Positions 35,166 through 46,068 of a DNA stretch of 64,000 nucleotides are shown in pieces. Every line of letters starts with the position of its first letter. Positions within the stretch are counted from its first letter, which is position 1. The position numbers and the translations under genes were made by a program. This DNA comes from Beaufortia kweichowensis (taxonomy: Eukaryota; Chordata; Actinopteri; Cypriniformes; Gastromyzontidae): NCBI GenBank assembly GCA_019155185.1, contig CM032797.1:2135110-2199109 (forward strand), written 5' to 3'. The notes under the pieces are model-generated. The model searched no databases. It worked only from the letters and a program-made list of their open reading frames with translations, and was not told the DNA's origin.

Positions 35166-37715
35166 TGTCATTTCAATTCTTGTAAATATCAAACACATTG
35201 TAATATTGTAAATAATATACTTATATAATATACAATTGTTAGGTCTTGACAATCAAACATAGTATTTATTTCAATTTAGTTTAATTAAATAGAGAACATC
35301 TTGCAATAATACCATGCCTCCTATACCATATCATTAACCATTTATGGTTATAATACCATTGAAAATTGAAATGCAGAGTTTTTTTCTGTCATGTAGCATA
35401 TCGTTTTTAGTTTTTGTTAAAAGTCCATAATCGAAGCTTCCTCCAGGCAACATCCCTCAGGAATTTTAATAACGATATCTGTTTATTCCATATATGGCAG
35501 CCAAAATGTTGACATTAATATTTATGTATGCAAGATTGAAGGTTAGAAAAGTGCATTTCCCCTAAAATTGCAAATTAATAATAATCTGAAAATTGTTAGT
35601 CCTGCTACATTATGACCTATGCATTAATGTTTGCTGTCATTCATGGACGATTGGTGCTCTCATTTCCTTTCTTCTTTTCACATAGGCCTCCATTGATGAT
35701 GTTCAACAGAAGCTGCAGATTTATCAAGCTGCTTTTCAGGAACAAAGTGTGCTCGCAGAAGAGAGGAAACATCAAGCTGATCAGTACCAGCATCAGGTGA
35801 AAGCATATGAACACCATCTTTAACCTAAACATTTGGGTTGAACAGTGCAAGGTTCAGTCCAAGGTCTTAGCTAAAGCAAGTGGTTATATGTGGCAGGTGG
35901 CAGAACTCAAAGTAGAAATCACAGAGCTGAAAATCAAGCTGGAGACTCTTCTTCAAGAAACTTGTGATACTAAAGAGGGGAGAGATGCTGAGATCATTCA
36001 GGTAATAGCATGAGCTGCTTTATTACATTTAAAGAGATGTGTGCTATGAATGCCGAAGGGGTTCAGTGGTATCAGAAGCATGCAATCTTTAATGCAAACA
36101 TTTTAAATCTATTTGATTGAAGCCATTGTTCCACTGATGTTTTTCAGGCACAGGAGGATCTGGAGAGGCGCATACAGGAGCTGCAGGTATATCCAGAGTT
36201 ATTGGCAGCCAAAGAGCAGAACCTCCAGCTTTACCAGGAACACTTGCGACGCACGGAGCAGAGATGCGCAGACAAGACTGAATCTATTAGACAGCTACAG
36301 GACATGGTGTGTGTTTGTGTCTTTGCTTAGTGACTGATAGCAAACATGTGAAAGTCAAATTGTGTGCTGGGCAAATGCAGTAATATGTAAAATGCTGGGT
36401 TCTTTCTTCTTGTTGTCAATGTATATTTGCCTATGACATATGTCAAAACACTCGATTGGTTGAACTGTTCTTGGTTTACAGGTGACCGTACAGACAGAAA
36501 AAAACAGGTGTTCAATAGACATGATCGAGTCAGTCAATGAAAATAACTCTCAACTGCAGCAGAAAGTGAATCATCTTCAGAAGTGAGTCTTCCTTCAATT
36601 CCTAAATCCTTACAACTTTAGTTCCTGCATTACATCTTTGTTGTCAACTTTATAAGCAGTGTAGCTGGAGAATTGTTACGGAAAATCAGCACTGTCAGTT
36701 TTATCAAACTTCATTCTCAACCAACATCGACCATGAAGATGCCAAACAGGAACTTAGGTTGTTTAACTCTGTTTTTTTTAAGAAGTTGGTCCACAGTACC
36801 ACCCAATAATTAAAAAATGTTACACACTCACCTAAAGTGTGTGTTCGAATAAAAGGAAAATAGAGGAGGTGCTCTGTGAGAACAGGGAGCTGATCCACAC
36901 GCTGACGGTTCAAGAGGAAGAGCTGCACTACAGCAGCAGACGACCACAACACCGTTCAGATGAGTGTCAGACTCTGAACCAGCAGCTGCAGACGGCTCTC
37001 ACTGACCTTAAACAGCAGGTGCTCATCCACTGTCTATTTGTGTTCTTAGCTGGTTTTGACATTATAAAAGAGTTTCAGTTTTACACTGTGAAACATCTGT
37101 GCAGGTATGTAAAGTGAAGGAGAAAACCTGTGGTAGAGTCAGTGTCCTGCAGGCCAAACTTATTCAACTAGAGGCCGATAAGATAAGAAGAGAGAAAGAA
37201 CTTCAACAGCTTAGACAGAGCAAGCTTTCGGTTAGTATTCATCTCCAGACTGTCTTTAGTCTGATTTCATCACAGTAAATTCCTGTATCACTGTTAAATC
37301 ACACACTAATCCACTTCCCAACATGTCTTGAGTGTCCACAGAAAATTTTGTATGTGTCTTCTTTTCATGCATACGATACAACTAACCAGATTTATCTAAT
37401 GTAATGTTGTATTTATGAGGTTTAAGTGGACCGCATGTTTGTTCTTACAGAATGTTTTTTGTTTCTTATATTCTAGAGTGAAAAACAATATGAAATCCAA
37501 CTAAGAGACTTGCAGCTGAACCTGGACCAATCAGAGAGCCATAAACGGAGCATTCAAAACTATGTGGATATTCTTAAAAATTCCTACACCACAATTTTTG
37601 AGGAAGATCTGACATCAAAATACATATCATCCTATTACTTGAAATGAAAACAATTTGTGTTACTGTTATTGGCAAGCACATCAAAATGCTTTTTTTCTGT
37701 TTATCAATATTTAAA

Positions 37716-37721
37716 AATAAA
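37716..37721 (+). terminator. odf2l polyadenylation signal
   Basis: AATAAA 69 bases after the TGA at 37645-37647. Confidence 0.6.
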
Positions 37722-37989
37722 CTAAACAATCACAGCATATTAATTACATTCATCTCGTATCAGGATGGAGACAGAATAACATATCTCTAATGCATTTGCC
37801 AAAAAATAAAATCCATATTGAGGCTTGTATTGGGGGAATTACACCTCAATCATATTTCACATTAACTGCTATTTTGATGTTTGCGTATGATCAGTTAAAC
37901 CAACATTATAAATCATTAATAGAACAGTTGACCAAAAACTACAATTTTGTCAGTTGTGACATATGTACAACTGTTCCTACAGGCAGGCC

Positions 37990-38570
37990 GGGTGACGTCA
38001 GGACCAGGAAGTATAAATGACCCCGGAACGATCGCACTTTAGCTTCTTTTAGGACAAAGTTGCGCTCAGGGATGCAGGGAGTATGGCAGGCAGAGCGGCC
38101 TTCAATAACCACTCCCCAGCTCGTGAGAGATGCGTCTGTCGTTGATGACAAGTTGACCTCAAAACTAGGCCCTGGGACAACCCCAGCTTCTTCCACACAA
38201 CCAGCACTCGAAGACATTTGTGCGAGACCATGATTGTTTGGAGGGGGTTGCCTTTGGGGAAAACCCGTTCAATTTAAGCCACCACTGTAGCAGTCTCATG
38301 TGCAGCAGGCCAAGAGGTATCACGTTGGCTGCAGCTGCCATGAAACCCAGCAGGCGCTGAAACATGGCTAACAGAATAGATTCTATGCGGGCTAATAACA
38401 GCCGCGCTCTCATGACTCTCGAGTCCCATTCCACACCTAGATAAATAGTTCTCTGAACTGGAGAAAGCATACTTTTCTTGGCATTGAGCCTCAACCCCAA
38501 CAATTGCATATGGGCCGGGACGACCTTTTGGTCCAATACTGGGTTCTTCCCTTCGGTCTGGCCCTGTCAC
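37990..38570 (-). mobile_element. DIRS-like retrotransposon fragment (reverse transcriptase/RNase H)
   Basis: Minus-strand frames read LGLRLNAKKSMLSP, YLGVEWDS, FQRLLGFMAAAANVIP and then, after frameshifts, TTDASLTSWGVVIEGR. These are the thumb and RNase H junction of a reverse transcriptase of the fish DIRS-like type. An internal deletion joins ESIL directly to FQRLLG, and there are at least two frame breaks, so it is inactive. One edge coincides with the hairpin at 38541-38601. Confidence 0.75.
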
Positions 38571-38601
38571 CCCGACAGGGCCAGACCGAAGGGAAGAACC
38601 C
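38541..38601. repeat. Perfect 28-bp-arm hairpin
   Basis: Arms 38541-38568 and 38574-38601 are exact reverse complements around a 5-base loop (ACCCC). With one mismatch the pairing extends outwards to TACT/GGTA and beyond. It sits at the broken end of the DIRS-like fragment. Confidence 0.95.
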
Positions 38602-39072
38602 GGTATTGTTGTAATAACAATGTTGTAATAAAGGGCAGAGAAAGGGACAAACCATCTCTCAATCTTTTTGCAATATTCATATGTAAATTCTGCACTCTAT
38701 GCCACTGTGCAGCCAGCACTGATCGTATTTTTCTCTCTAAAATGGACGGATCTACGGTTAACGACTTGGAATTGGCAGCAAAGAAAAGGAAAGGTAACGA
38801 AAATGGACCGGAACATAGACAAAGAGCTGGAAACAGAAAGGATACAGACACAAAGGAAATACATGAAATAAGCAACAGTTATTGTGAATGTGGGTAAAAC
38901 AAATGAAGTAAAAGCGCATCTCTTGAGATGATCTAGGTCTAGGAACCTGCAGTGCTTATACAAAATACAAACTCATTTTCACGTTGTGAAACACGTGTGT
39001 CACGTGTATGTGTTGTAAAAAGCTCTTACATTTAAACATTCAGTATACAGTGAACCAGACGCCCATCAACAG
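38602..39072. other. Unassigned stretch between hairpin and CACTA-like element
   Basis: No recognised gene. A short open stretch starting with ATG at 38742 (MDGSTVNDLELAAKKRKG) ends at a possible GTAACG donor and could be a first exon of a transposon gene. There is no downstream partner that I can identify. Confidence 0.4.
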
Positions 39073-39590
39073 CACTCTTAAAAATTGTCCCGTTAAAAAA
39101 CAGTAAGTAACTGGCAGCACGGTTGCCAGCAAGTTACTGTTAAATTAACAGTGTCTTGCTGTTGTTGAAATTTACAGTTTGTTACTGTTTTTGTAAATAC
39201 ATGATAATGCTGTTATTTTCTACATTAACAGTAAATTACTGTCGAAAACATTAACAGTTAATTAATGTTTATTTGCACTTTTTAAAGTGTAAACTACAAA
39301 TATGTTATTATATTCAGAAATGGACTGCTAAGAAAAAAAGGTAAAATTATTACCCCTTTAGAAGTCTTGCTATAAAACCATGTTTTAATACAATGTACAA
39401 ATATTGCATTTGAAACATTAAACATTTAACACAATGCAGTGTAACTTCAAAACATGCTTTATTAAAACTTTGAAAAACAAAAGCCAATTAATCACAAAAT
39501 ATTCTCAAAATTATTGGATAATGCAAGTGGAATGACTAGAATAAGAATAAACTTCAGAACTGAACTGAATTTTAACTGAATAAACAAATA

Positions 39591-39664
39591 CGTGGGGTAC
39601 GTACTGAGGACCTTCTCAAACATGGATTTGGCTCTCTCTGTGTTCCCGTACTGGAACTCCATAC
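39591..39664 (-). pseudogene. Captured exon-like fragment resembling RRP5/PDCD11 HAT repeat
   Basis: Minus strand, after a TTGCAG acceptor, reads MEFQYGNTERAKSMFEKVLS then TYP and reaches a GTATTT donor-like site. This matches the C-terminal half-a-TPR (HAT) repeats of the ribosome-biogenesis factor RRP5/PDCD11. It lies inside the transposon, about 520 bp from its end. It is downstream of the SAMD3-like exon but in another frame if spliced to it. A chance resemblance over 23 residues is unlikely but not excluded. Confidence 0.55.
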
Positions 39665-39936
39665 CTGCAATAATATAAACAAATTATATTTATATAATAT
39701 TACAAAAAACTAAATGAGTGACTCAGACAACTGCTGAGTGAATATGAATTACTGAATGAAGAAAGAATTGAGCATGTTTTTGTTGTGTGTGAAGAGTATG
39801 TGTACGGTGTGTATGTGTGTGTGGTATGTTAGTGAATGAGTGGGTTCACTTATATGAAGTCCCATGTCTATTTCAGTTGTTAGGACAATAATACCATGAT
39901 AGAAAATAAACAATAACAACAACAACAAAAACTTAC

Positions 39937-42550
39937 ATTTGCAAAAAGGATCAGCCCTTCCTGAGTCTCAGAGAAGTGAGCCATGAGAAGTTGGATGATG
40001 CAGAAGGAAAGCTCAAGGTCTGGCCGCAGAGAAATGACTGCCCTGACATTTGCATTGGTGGGTTTGTTGATGAAGAACTCCACAATGGCTCTTCCACACT
40101 CTTCCATGGCAAGCTCAAGTGCACGCATAACTTTGATATCAGTAAGAAGCTCAAAATGAGCATAAAGCCCTTTCTGAGTGAAAAGGTATGGCCACTGCTT
40201 TCTTAAATCAGCGATGGTAGGGGCTGGTAATATGTTTATTTGCTGCCACTGGAGGCAAAAGGTTGTTTCCATAAGTTGCTTAACTTCTGCTTTTTCAACC
40301 CCATTTATTCCATCTCGACGGTATATCTCCTTCAGCTGCTGGCATTTCTGCTCTACGGTTTCATCTGTCTCCTCTGGTGGGAGATCAGGCTGGAATCTGG
40401 TGCAGCCATATGTATCAGTAGGCCCTCTCTTTAGTCCATCACCAGATGAACGGTGTTGGCGAAAGCTGGTGGTGCGGTTCAGATTTTCAATTCGGTTTTT
40501 AATTTGAATTAACAGTGAGGTATAACCATTTCCTAGTACCTGACCATTGTCACGGAGATCAGCAAAACTTTGAGGATACTGGCGGATGATGTTTCGGCAG
40601 ACTGTGACACATTGTCCGCGTGTTGGGTTTAGCTCATATTTCCTCAACTCATCTGCCAAAACTCTGACCATTTGTCGCCGTGCTGCTGGTGAAGGTCTCT
40701 TGCCATCAGCCACTGCTGAACGAATGTCCATAGGCATTGCAGTCCAAGGAATCTGAAATGTATCTGGCCATGTTTTTTTGATTTGGGAGGATGGACTGCA
40801 GTCTTCGGAGCTGCTGGATTCTTGATTTGAGAGTCCACTTGATTCACTGGAGCAAGGAAGGACTGAAGGCGAGCTGACTGTTGGTGTAGAGGAAGGAAAA
40901 ATTTGTAGGTCCAAAGTGACAATCTCTGTCTCTGAAATAGGAAAGCAGAGGAAACTAACATATGAGATTAACCAAGTTTTTTCTAATAAAAAAAAAAAAA
41001 AACATTGGTCACCTCAAAGGCCTGTAAATAAAACGTTAAGTGATGTTAAACCATATGTTAGTATCCATATGTTAAATTATAATTAAATAATAATACTAAT
41101 AATAAAAACATTGGTCACCTCAAAGGCCTGTAAATAATATGAGATGAACCATATGAGATTAACCATGTTTTAAATTATAATTAAAATAAATACAAAAATA
41201 AATAAAATAAAACATTGGTCACCTCAAAGGCCTGTAAATAAATCATTAAGTGATTTGAAATATCTGTATTTTGCAGGTCACATGCTAAATTGATCACAAT
41301 GCACATTTACAACTATCAGTATCCATTAGTACAAAGACAACTGGTAAATATGCAGGAAGTCCAGGAAATAATCAAATATACTTGTAAAACAGAGTAAGTT
41401 AGAAATACGTTTCCTGTACTTGGAGGCTTTAAAGGAGTATTTCACTTTCAGAACAAATATTTACAGATAATGGACTTATCCCATTGTCATCCAAGAAGTT
41501 TCTTTCTTGTTTCTTCAGTTGTAAAGAAATTATGTTTTTTTGAGGAAAACTTTTCAGGAATTATCTCCATATAGTGGGCTTTAATGGTGCCCGCAAGTTT
41601 GAACGGCCAAACTGCAGTTTCAATGCAGCTTCAGAGGGCTCTAAATGATCCCAGCTGAGGAATAAGGATCTTATCTTGTGAAACGATCTGTCATTTTCTA
41701 AAATAAAATACAAATTTATATACTTTTTAAACTAAAATGCTTGTCTTGTCTAGCATGCATGCATGCATACTTTGTGTAATCTTTGTAGTATATATATATA
41801 TATTTTAGAAAATAACCTATCATTTTGCTAGATAAGACCCTTACTCCTCGGCTGTGATCTTTTAGAGCCCTTTGAAGCTGAATTGAAACTGTATTTTAGA
41901 CATTCAAACACGTGGGCACCATTGAAGTCCACTATATGGAGATAATTCCTCAAAAAACATAATTTCTTTACAACTGAAGAAAGAAAGGCATGAAAATCTT
42001 GGATGACAACGGTGTAATTAAATTATCTGTAAATTTTTGTTCTGGAAGTCAACCACTCATTTAAAAAGGTCAGTCAGAGCTACTGTTTAAGAATGAACTC
42101 TATGGGCCGGTTTCCTGGACAGGGTTTAAGACTAGTCCCAGACTAAAATGCATTTTTGAGCTGTCTTAATTGAAAACAACTTGCACATTACATATTTTAA
42201 AATATACCAGTGCCATTGCCTTGAAGATTCAGACCAGTAATGTTTTTGTAAGGTATGTTTGTAAACATGGCTGCCCTAATTTAACTAATGCCTAGATTAT
42301 TCTAAGCAGCCCTATATTGCAAAACAGTAAGATTTAAATTCACATTACCTTTTTAAATGCTTCCAGAAGTAGTTGAATGGCTGGCAGTAGGTCAGCAATA
42401 TCTTCTTGAGTCACATATTTAAGGTCTTGTGTAGATTCCAGACCGGAGTTTAATAGCTTGTCTATCAATGCCTGTAGAGTGTCTTTGGAAATTGTTGGCA
42501 AAGTTCTGAGGATGATACCCCTCAGATCTTCATTTACAATGCTCATTGCA
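39937..42550 (-). CDS. SAM-like plus SAMD3-like C-terminal region of the transposon gene
   Basis: Two minus-strand exons, 42349-42550 and 39937-40929, join in phase. The first encodes a compact helical SAM-like domain (MSIVNEDLRGIILR...DIADLLPAIQLLLEAFKK). The second gives 331 residues starting TEIVTLDLQIFPSS: a Ser-rich linker, then the conserved blocks WPDTFQIPW, RRQMVRVLADELRKYELNP, RNIIRQYPQSFAD, SLLIQIKNRIENLNR, DTYGCTRFQP, WPYLFTQKGLYAHFELLTD and ALELAMEECG. Fish genomes carry many such proteins, usually named sterile alpha motif domain-containing protein 3-like. Their function is unknown. The exon ends at a GTAAGT donor (39937), so at least one more 3' exon is expected. The exon at 42349-42550 joins the transposase-like region upstream through a 58-bp intron. 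Confidence 0.7.
41002..41250. repeat. About 105-bp tandem repeat, three copies, inside the transposon
   Basis: ACATTGGTCACCTCAAAGGC followed by CTGTAAATAA begins near 41003, 41107 and 41212. The spacers are diverged and A+T-rich. It lies in the intron between the SAM-like and SAMD3-like exons. Confidence 0.85.
41424..42066. mobile_element. MITE with about 280-bp inverted arms nested in the larger transposon
   Basis: The left arm begins TTTAAAGGAGTATTTCACTTTC and the right arm ends ACTCATTTAAA. Inner blocks mirror each other (CTCCATATAGTGGGCTT versus GTCCACTATATGGAG; GAGGAATAAGGATCTTATCT versus AGATAAGACCCTTACTCCTC). The centre is CATGCATGCATGCATA and a TA run. A familiar teleost non-autonomous element, here inside an intron of the transposon gene. 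Confidence 0.85.
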
Positions 42551-42608
42551 CTACAAAGAGGGAAAAGAATGGTGAAGAACAATTAGTGTCATGTCATGAA
42601 TTGCATAC

Positions 42609-44505
42609 CGATGTAGAGGGTAATAATCCAGTAGGTCCTCCTGGTTCACACAGTAGTAACAGCTCTTGATTGGTGTGATGCAGTGAACACCTACATCATG
42701 TAGACACAAAGCCTTATACTTTTCAGTGACGAAGTAGACTTCAGAGTTTTTATGATTGAGTATCATAATAATCTTACCAACTTCAAGCCCATCCTCATCC
42801 TTACTGATAACAACAAACATGTTTTTTTTGTATTTGGTTCCTTTTACAGTTACTTCATAACCAATCAATGTATTTTCAGGTCCAAAATCATAATTTGCAA
42901 CTGACTCCCTGATGCCATCACTGTAGTCACATGGAAAAAACTCAGTTGCCTTTTCTGCTACAATTGATGGTGGGAAGAGATTGCCAGCACTAAGATATGC
43001 TTGTAAAAGCTGGTGTCTTTCTGCAAGGCTTAAGCACACATTTTTAAAGTTACGCAGTTTTCTTGTGCACTGTTTAAAGTATGTGTGCTTGCTTTCGAAC
43101 CTCATAGTCCACAAACGAATAAGTGGACCAAACTGAATGATGAGCTCTGGATAATGGCTCATGTAATGATGCTTAGGTTTAAGCCGATGATGGGGAAAGA
43201 CTTGTTTTCTGGAATGCAAGTATTCTTCAATAAGGACCCTTAAATAGCCTATCTGGTCAGCAGAAATTGCTGGTGCACAAATCAATGCCACAATTTCTCT
43301 TAGTTGTAACACCAGTTGCCATATCTCATTGTCAGCAGGAGATGTAATCTTCTCTCCGATCAACACTGGTAACAGTCTCAGTAAGCACCAGTTCTGCATT
43401 GCATGGCCACTCAATCTATCACTTCCTGGCCTCACCTCACAAGGTTTGTCATTTGCATCATTATCTAAATATCGGAACTGATCAATCATCCGATTTAATT
43501 CAGTGTAAGTGAATTGTTTGTCAACTGTGACAAGATGGTTGATACACAATGCAAGATCAGAGGCAACAACGCCTTCAAACAAATCATGCCCAAGGCACGG
43601 AGGCAACCCAGGTTGACATACATGAAACATAGACAGGCTGTTGAATAAGGAGTCAAATTTAATACCTCCACTATGAACAGAATTCTCCTCGAGGTTCTGA
43701 ACATGCTCTTTGTATGACTCTGGTGTCCGAGTGTTAGCTTTGGACAAAGGATCTGCGTGAAACACATCTTTGTCTATTTCACAATATCGACAGAAGTACC
43801 TACTGCCACTGAAATTTTCAAGAAAACCGCCAATGTTGTGTGAACCCAGGTTGTCTCCACAAATGGCTCGCAAGATTCCTCTGCATACCTGTCCATCAGG
43901 TAGCACTATGCCATTAGTCTCAAGGTCTTGAAGGTCTTTCATCAAGCATCCCATGACCAATTCCTGACCAAAATACTTGAAATCTTGTTCTTTACACAGA
44001 AAAACCAGTTGCATTTGGTCAATACTTGACCGGTTGTGTGGCAATATGTCTGCAAGTGTGAGATACATAGCTAGTATTTTGTGTTTTTTCTTTCCTGACC
44101 CCAGGGGATTAACAACTTCAAATGAATCTTGATAAAGTATCAAGCCTAAAGATGACCTCTCTGTCTGGGCCAAGTTTTGTGTTGTTTTCACCATCCCACA
44201 CATCTTCAAAAATACCCTTTAACTGGATACGGCTGTGTACTTCTTTGTACTGCTTCCACACAGACTCACAATGAAAAAGGGCCTCAATCATCTGTTTTAC
44301 AGGGACATACTGTAAAAAACACTCTTTGCCAGCTTCGTTATGTCCTAGACAAATGGGCATAGGTTCAACATAATTAAAACTGTTCTTGAACACTGTTTTC
44401 CTGCGCTGGTCTGTTTTTAGTGTGCTATTACATGCTCATCTGCTTTCAGACTGTCCATGACATCATTAATGGAAGCCTCTGGAACCCCAAGTGCAACCAA
44501 TTTCT
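42609..44505 (-). pseudogene. CACTA-type transposase-like region, frame-broken
   Basis: The long minus-strand frame holds the blocks CGDNLGSHNIGGFLENF, RYFCRYC (paired cysteines), PCLGHDLFEGVVASDLALC, LPVLIGEKI, and HYPELIIQFGPLIRLWTMRFESKHTYFKQ. These resemble the Tnp2/CACTA-class transposases common in fish. Upstream, NEKLVALGVPEASIND and NEAGKECFLQYVPVKQMIEALFHCESVWKQY are in other frames. A break near 44155 joins NTKLGPDRE to SSLGLILYQDSFE, and a stop-bearing stretch lies near 44400. The 3' end is best read as spliced at 42608/42551 to the SAM-like exon: CATCG joins TGCAATG in frame, and the intron carries the apparent stop at 42551. Catalytic residues cannot be assigned by eye. Confidence 0.7.
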
Positions 44506-44508
44506 CAT

Positions 44509-45210
44509 TTACAGTAGTTTGAAAAGTAGATGTGACTGGTTGACATCATAAACTGACTGCATGTCTTCAATGATAGTTTGAATGACTGAAGATGTAAGCA
44601 ATAACTTAGACTGTAATTTCAGATAAAAGAGAGCAAGATTGTTCAAAAATAACGTCTCATCGATATTTTCTGGACTAACCTCCACATTCTCACTATTTCC
44701 AACTACACCAGTATGTTTTTCTGTCATCATATCACTGTCAATATTTTGAAAGCTTTCAGCTTCAGTCACAAGTGATGTGGCAACAATGGATTCACTTAGG
44801 TTTACCTCTGTTGAATTGTTATGTTTCCTTGATACGTGAGAGGTAAAGGTGGATATCACTGAAAATGATTTATCACACTGCTTAAAGGGGCATGTCACTT
44901 TTCGTCCCTCTTTAATGTGCACTTTAAGATGGGAATAAAATTGAGTTAGTGTATCACATTTGGCACTACACAAGTCAACATGGCATGCAAGGTCTACTGC
45001 AGGGTACAAATGTGATCTAGGCACCACCACACAATCATTGTGGTGTCTGTAAAGATGTGATTTCAAAGCTGATAATTTTGAAAACTTTCTGTTACAGTCC
45101 TGGATGCAACAATGAAGAAACAAGTTAGGGGTATTGCTGTGAATCCTCATGTGCTTTACATAGGCCACTGGAGTACTGCATTGCTGCCCACATAACTGAC
45201 ACGCAAACAT
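44509..45210 (-). CDS. C2H2 zinc-finger ORF of the transposon (four fingers)
   Basis: An uninterrupted 233-residue frame from the ATG at 45210. Four C2H2 fingers are visible: FACQLCG...HMRIH (C-x2-C), LHCCIQDC...HLYRHH, LACHVDLC...HLKVHI and VTCPFKQC...HVSRKH (C-x4-C types). An acidic Ser/Glu linker and a Leu-rich helical end follow. It lies directly upstream of the transposase-like region on the same strand. In related fish elements the fingers and transposase appear in one protein. Here a frame change near 44520 (the sequence continues TTVNEKLVALGVP in another frame) separates them. A role in binding the element's ends is inferred. Confidence 0.8.
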   Translation of the reverse strand: MFACQLCGQQCSTPVAYVKHMRIHSNTPNLFLHCCIQDCNRKFSKLSALKSHLYRHHNDCVVVPRSHLYPAVDLACHVDLCSAKCDTLTQFYSHLKVHIKEGRKVTCPFKQCDKSFSVISTFTSHVSRKHNNSTEVNLSESIVATSLVTEAESFQNIDSDMMTEKHTGVVGNSENVEVSPENIDETLFLNNLALFYLKLQSKLLLTSSVIQTIIEDMQSVYDVNQSHLLFKLL

Positions 45211-45639
45211 TCTGACAAGTCAAAATGGACAGGTCTTTGAGCACGAAAAAACTTAACTCAAAAAAATCTCAACAACAAAAATCTCCACCGAAATAAAATG
45301 TCCATTACTGTACAGGGCAAAGTAACATTACAATACGAACCAACAACACAAAAAATCGCGTAACTTATTCTATCAAGCGAACTTGGATCGAAGCAATCCA
45401 AAATACAGCCAACATTAAATAAACAAAACAGCAACACTAGTAAAGAAAAACTCCCCACAGAGTACAATTATATACAAATTAGAACAAGCTTACCCAAATT
45501 AGCAAGCACAACGTTATCGCAATCAACGTTTTGTCTAATATAAACTAAATTATTAGGCAATAAACAATTAGCAAACGAGCTAATTTCAGCATGTTACAGA
45601 TACATCAATATTACTTCGTTGCTATGGTGTTAAAGGCTT

Positions 45640-46068
45640 ACTTTGCAGAAGAGTTTATAGCAAAACATGTTTGATTGAATACACCTTGTAATCGGGAAAC
45701 ATCTGAATCAGAAACCCAAAGTTGGCACGTTGACTGGTTTAGCACTGAAATGAACGTAAAAAACAGTTACAACCTCAGCATCCACAATTATTAGTTATTT
45801 GCACAGTTATTTGCAACTGCAGACGTGTATTTTGTGTAAAAGGAGCAAGGTAAAGGTGTACTCACCGGTTAAATCACAGTATCAAAACGGATGAAGAACT
45901 TACATATGCTTGCTCAGACTCGCGGCAATTTTCTGTTCCCAAAATACTGTATAATACTGTTTTTTTGGAGAGGGGTCTGTCTGCAGACTGCAAGACAGAG
46001 GTGTAACTTGAAGTTGTCCAAATCACACAGAATCACGCGAGATGTCAAAGCAATATTTTGTCGGCAAA
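45640..46068. promoter_or_regulatory. Possible bidirectional promoter of the transposon genes
   Basis: The minus-strand zinc-finger gene and the plus-strand Ulp1 remnant diverge from this segment. It has somewhat more CpG than its surroundings (CACGCGAGATG near 46033, CTCGCGG near 45919) and no coding hallmarks. A GT donor-like site on the minus strand near 45860 would allow a 5' exon. Inference only. Confidence 0.35.

Larger units (their letters stand above)
31232..37647 (+). pseudogene. odf2l: ODF2/ODF2L-family centrosome/basal-body coiled-coil gene with two frame breaks
   Basis: ODF2-family proteins are long coiled coils of centriolar appendages and cilia. Exons: 31232-31330, 31458-31559, 32288-32362, 32694-32765, 33131-33245, 33415-33600, 33780-33887, 34080-34204, 35686-35796, 35897-36001, 36148-36306, 36482-36582, 36856-37018, 37105-37230 and 37477-37647. 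They would encode about 606 residues, close to ODF2L, almost all heptad-like Leu/Glu/Gln-rich helix. Family hallmarks are SKSIEATRAHLQ, QRCADKTESIRQLQ and the C-terminal LDQSES...IQNYVDILKNSY. ODF2L is favoured over ODF2 by the middle region. Two exons are out of phase: 33131-33245 (115 bp, break near 33193) and 33780-33887 (108 bp, break in the A-run near 33811). All splice sites and the other exons remain good. It is therefore either a young pseudogene or a functional gene with assembly indels. The start codon is uncertain. Confidence 0.75.

Noticed and set aside
42551..42553. TAG as the true end of the transposase-like protein
   Set aside because: It coincides with the acceptor of a 58-bp intron whose removal gives a perfect in-frame join to the SAM-like exon; splicing is the better reading.
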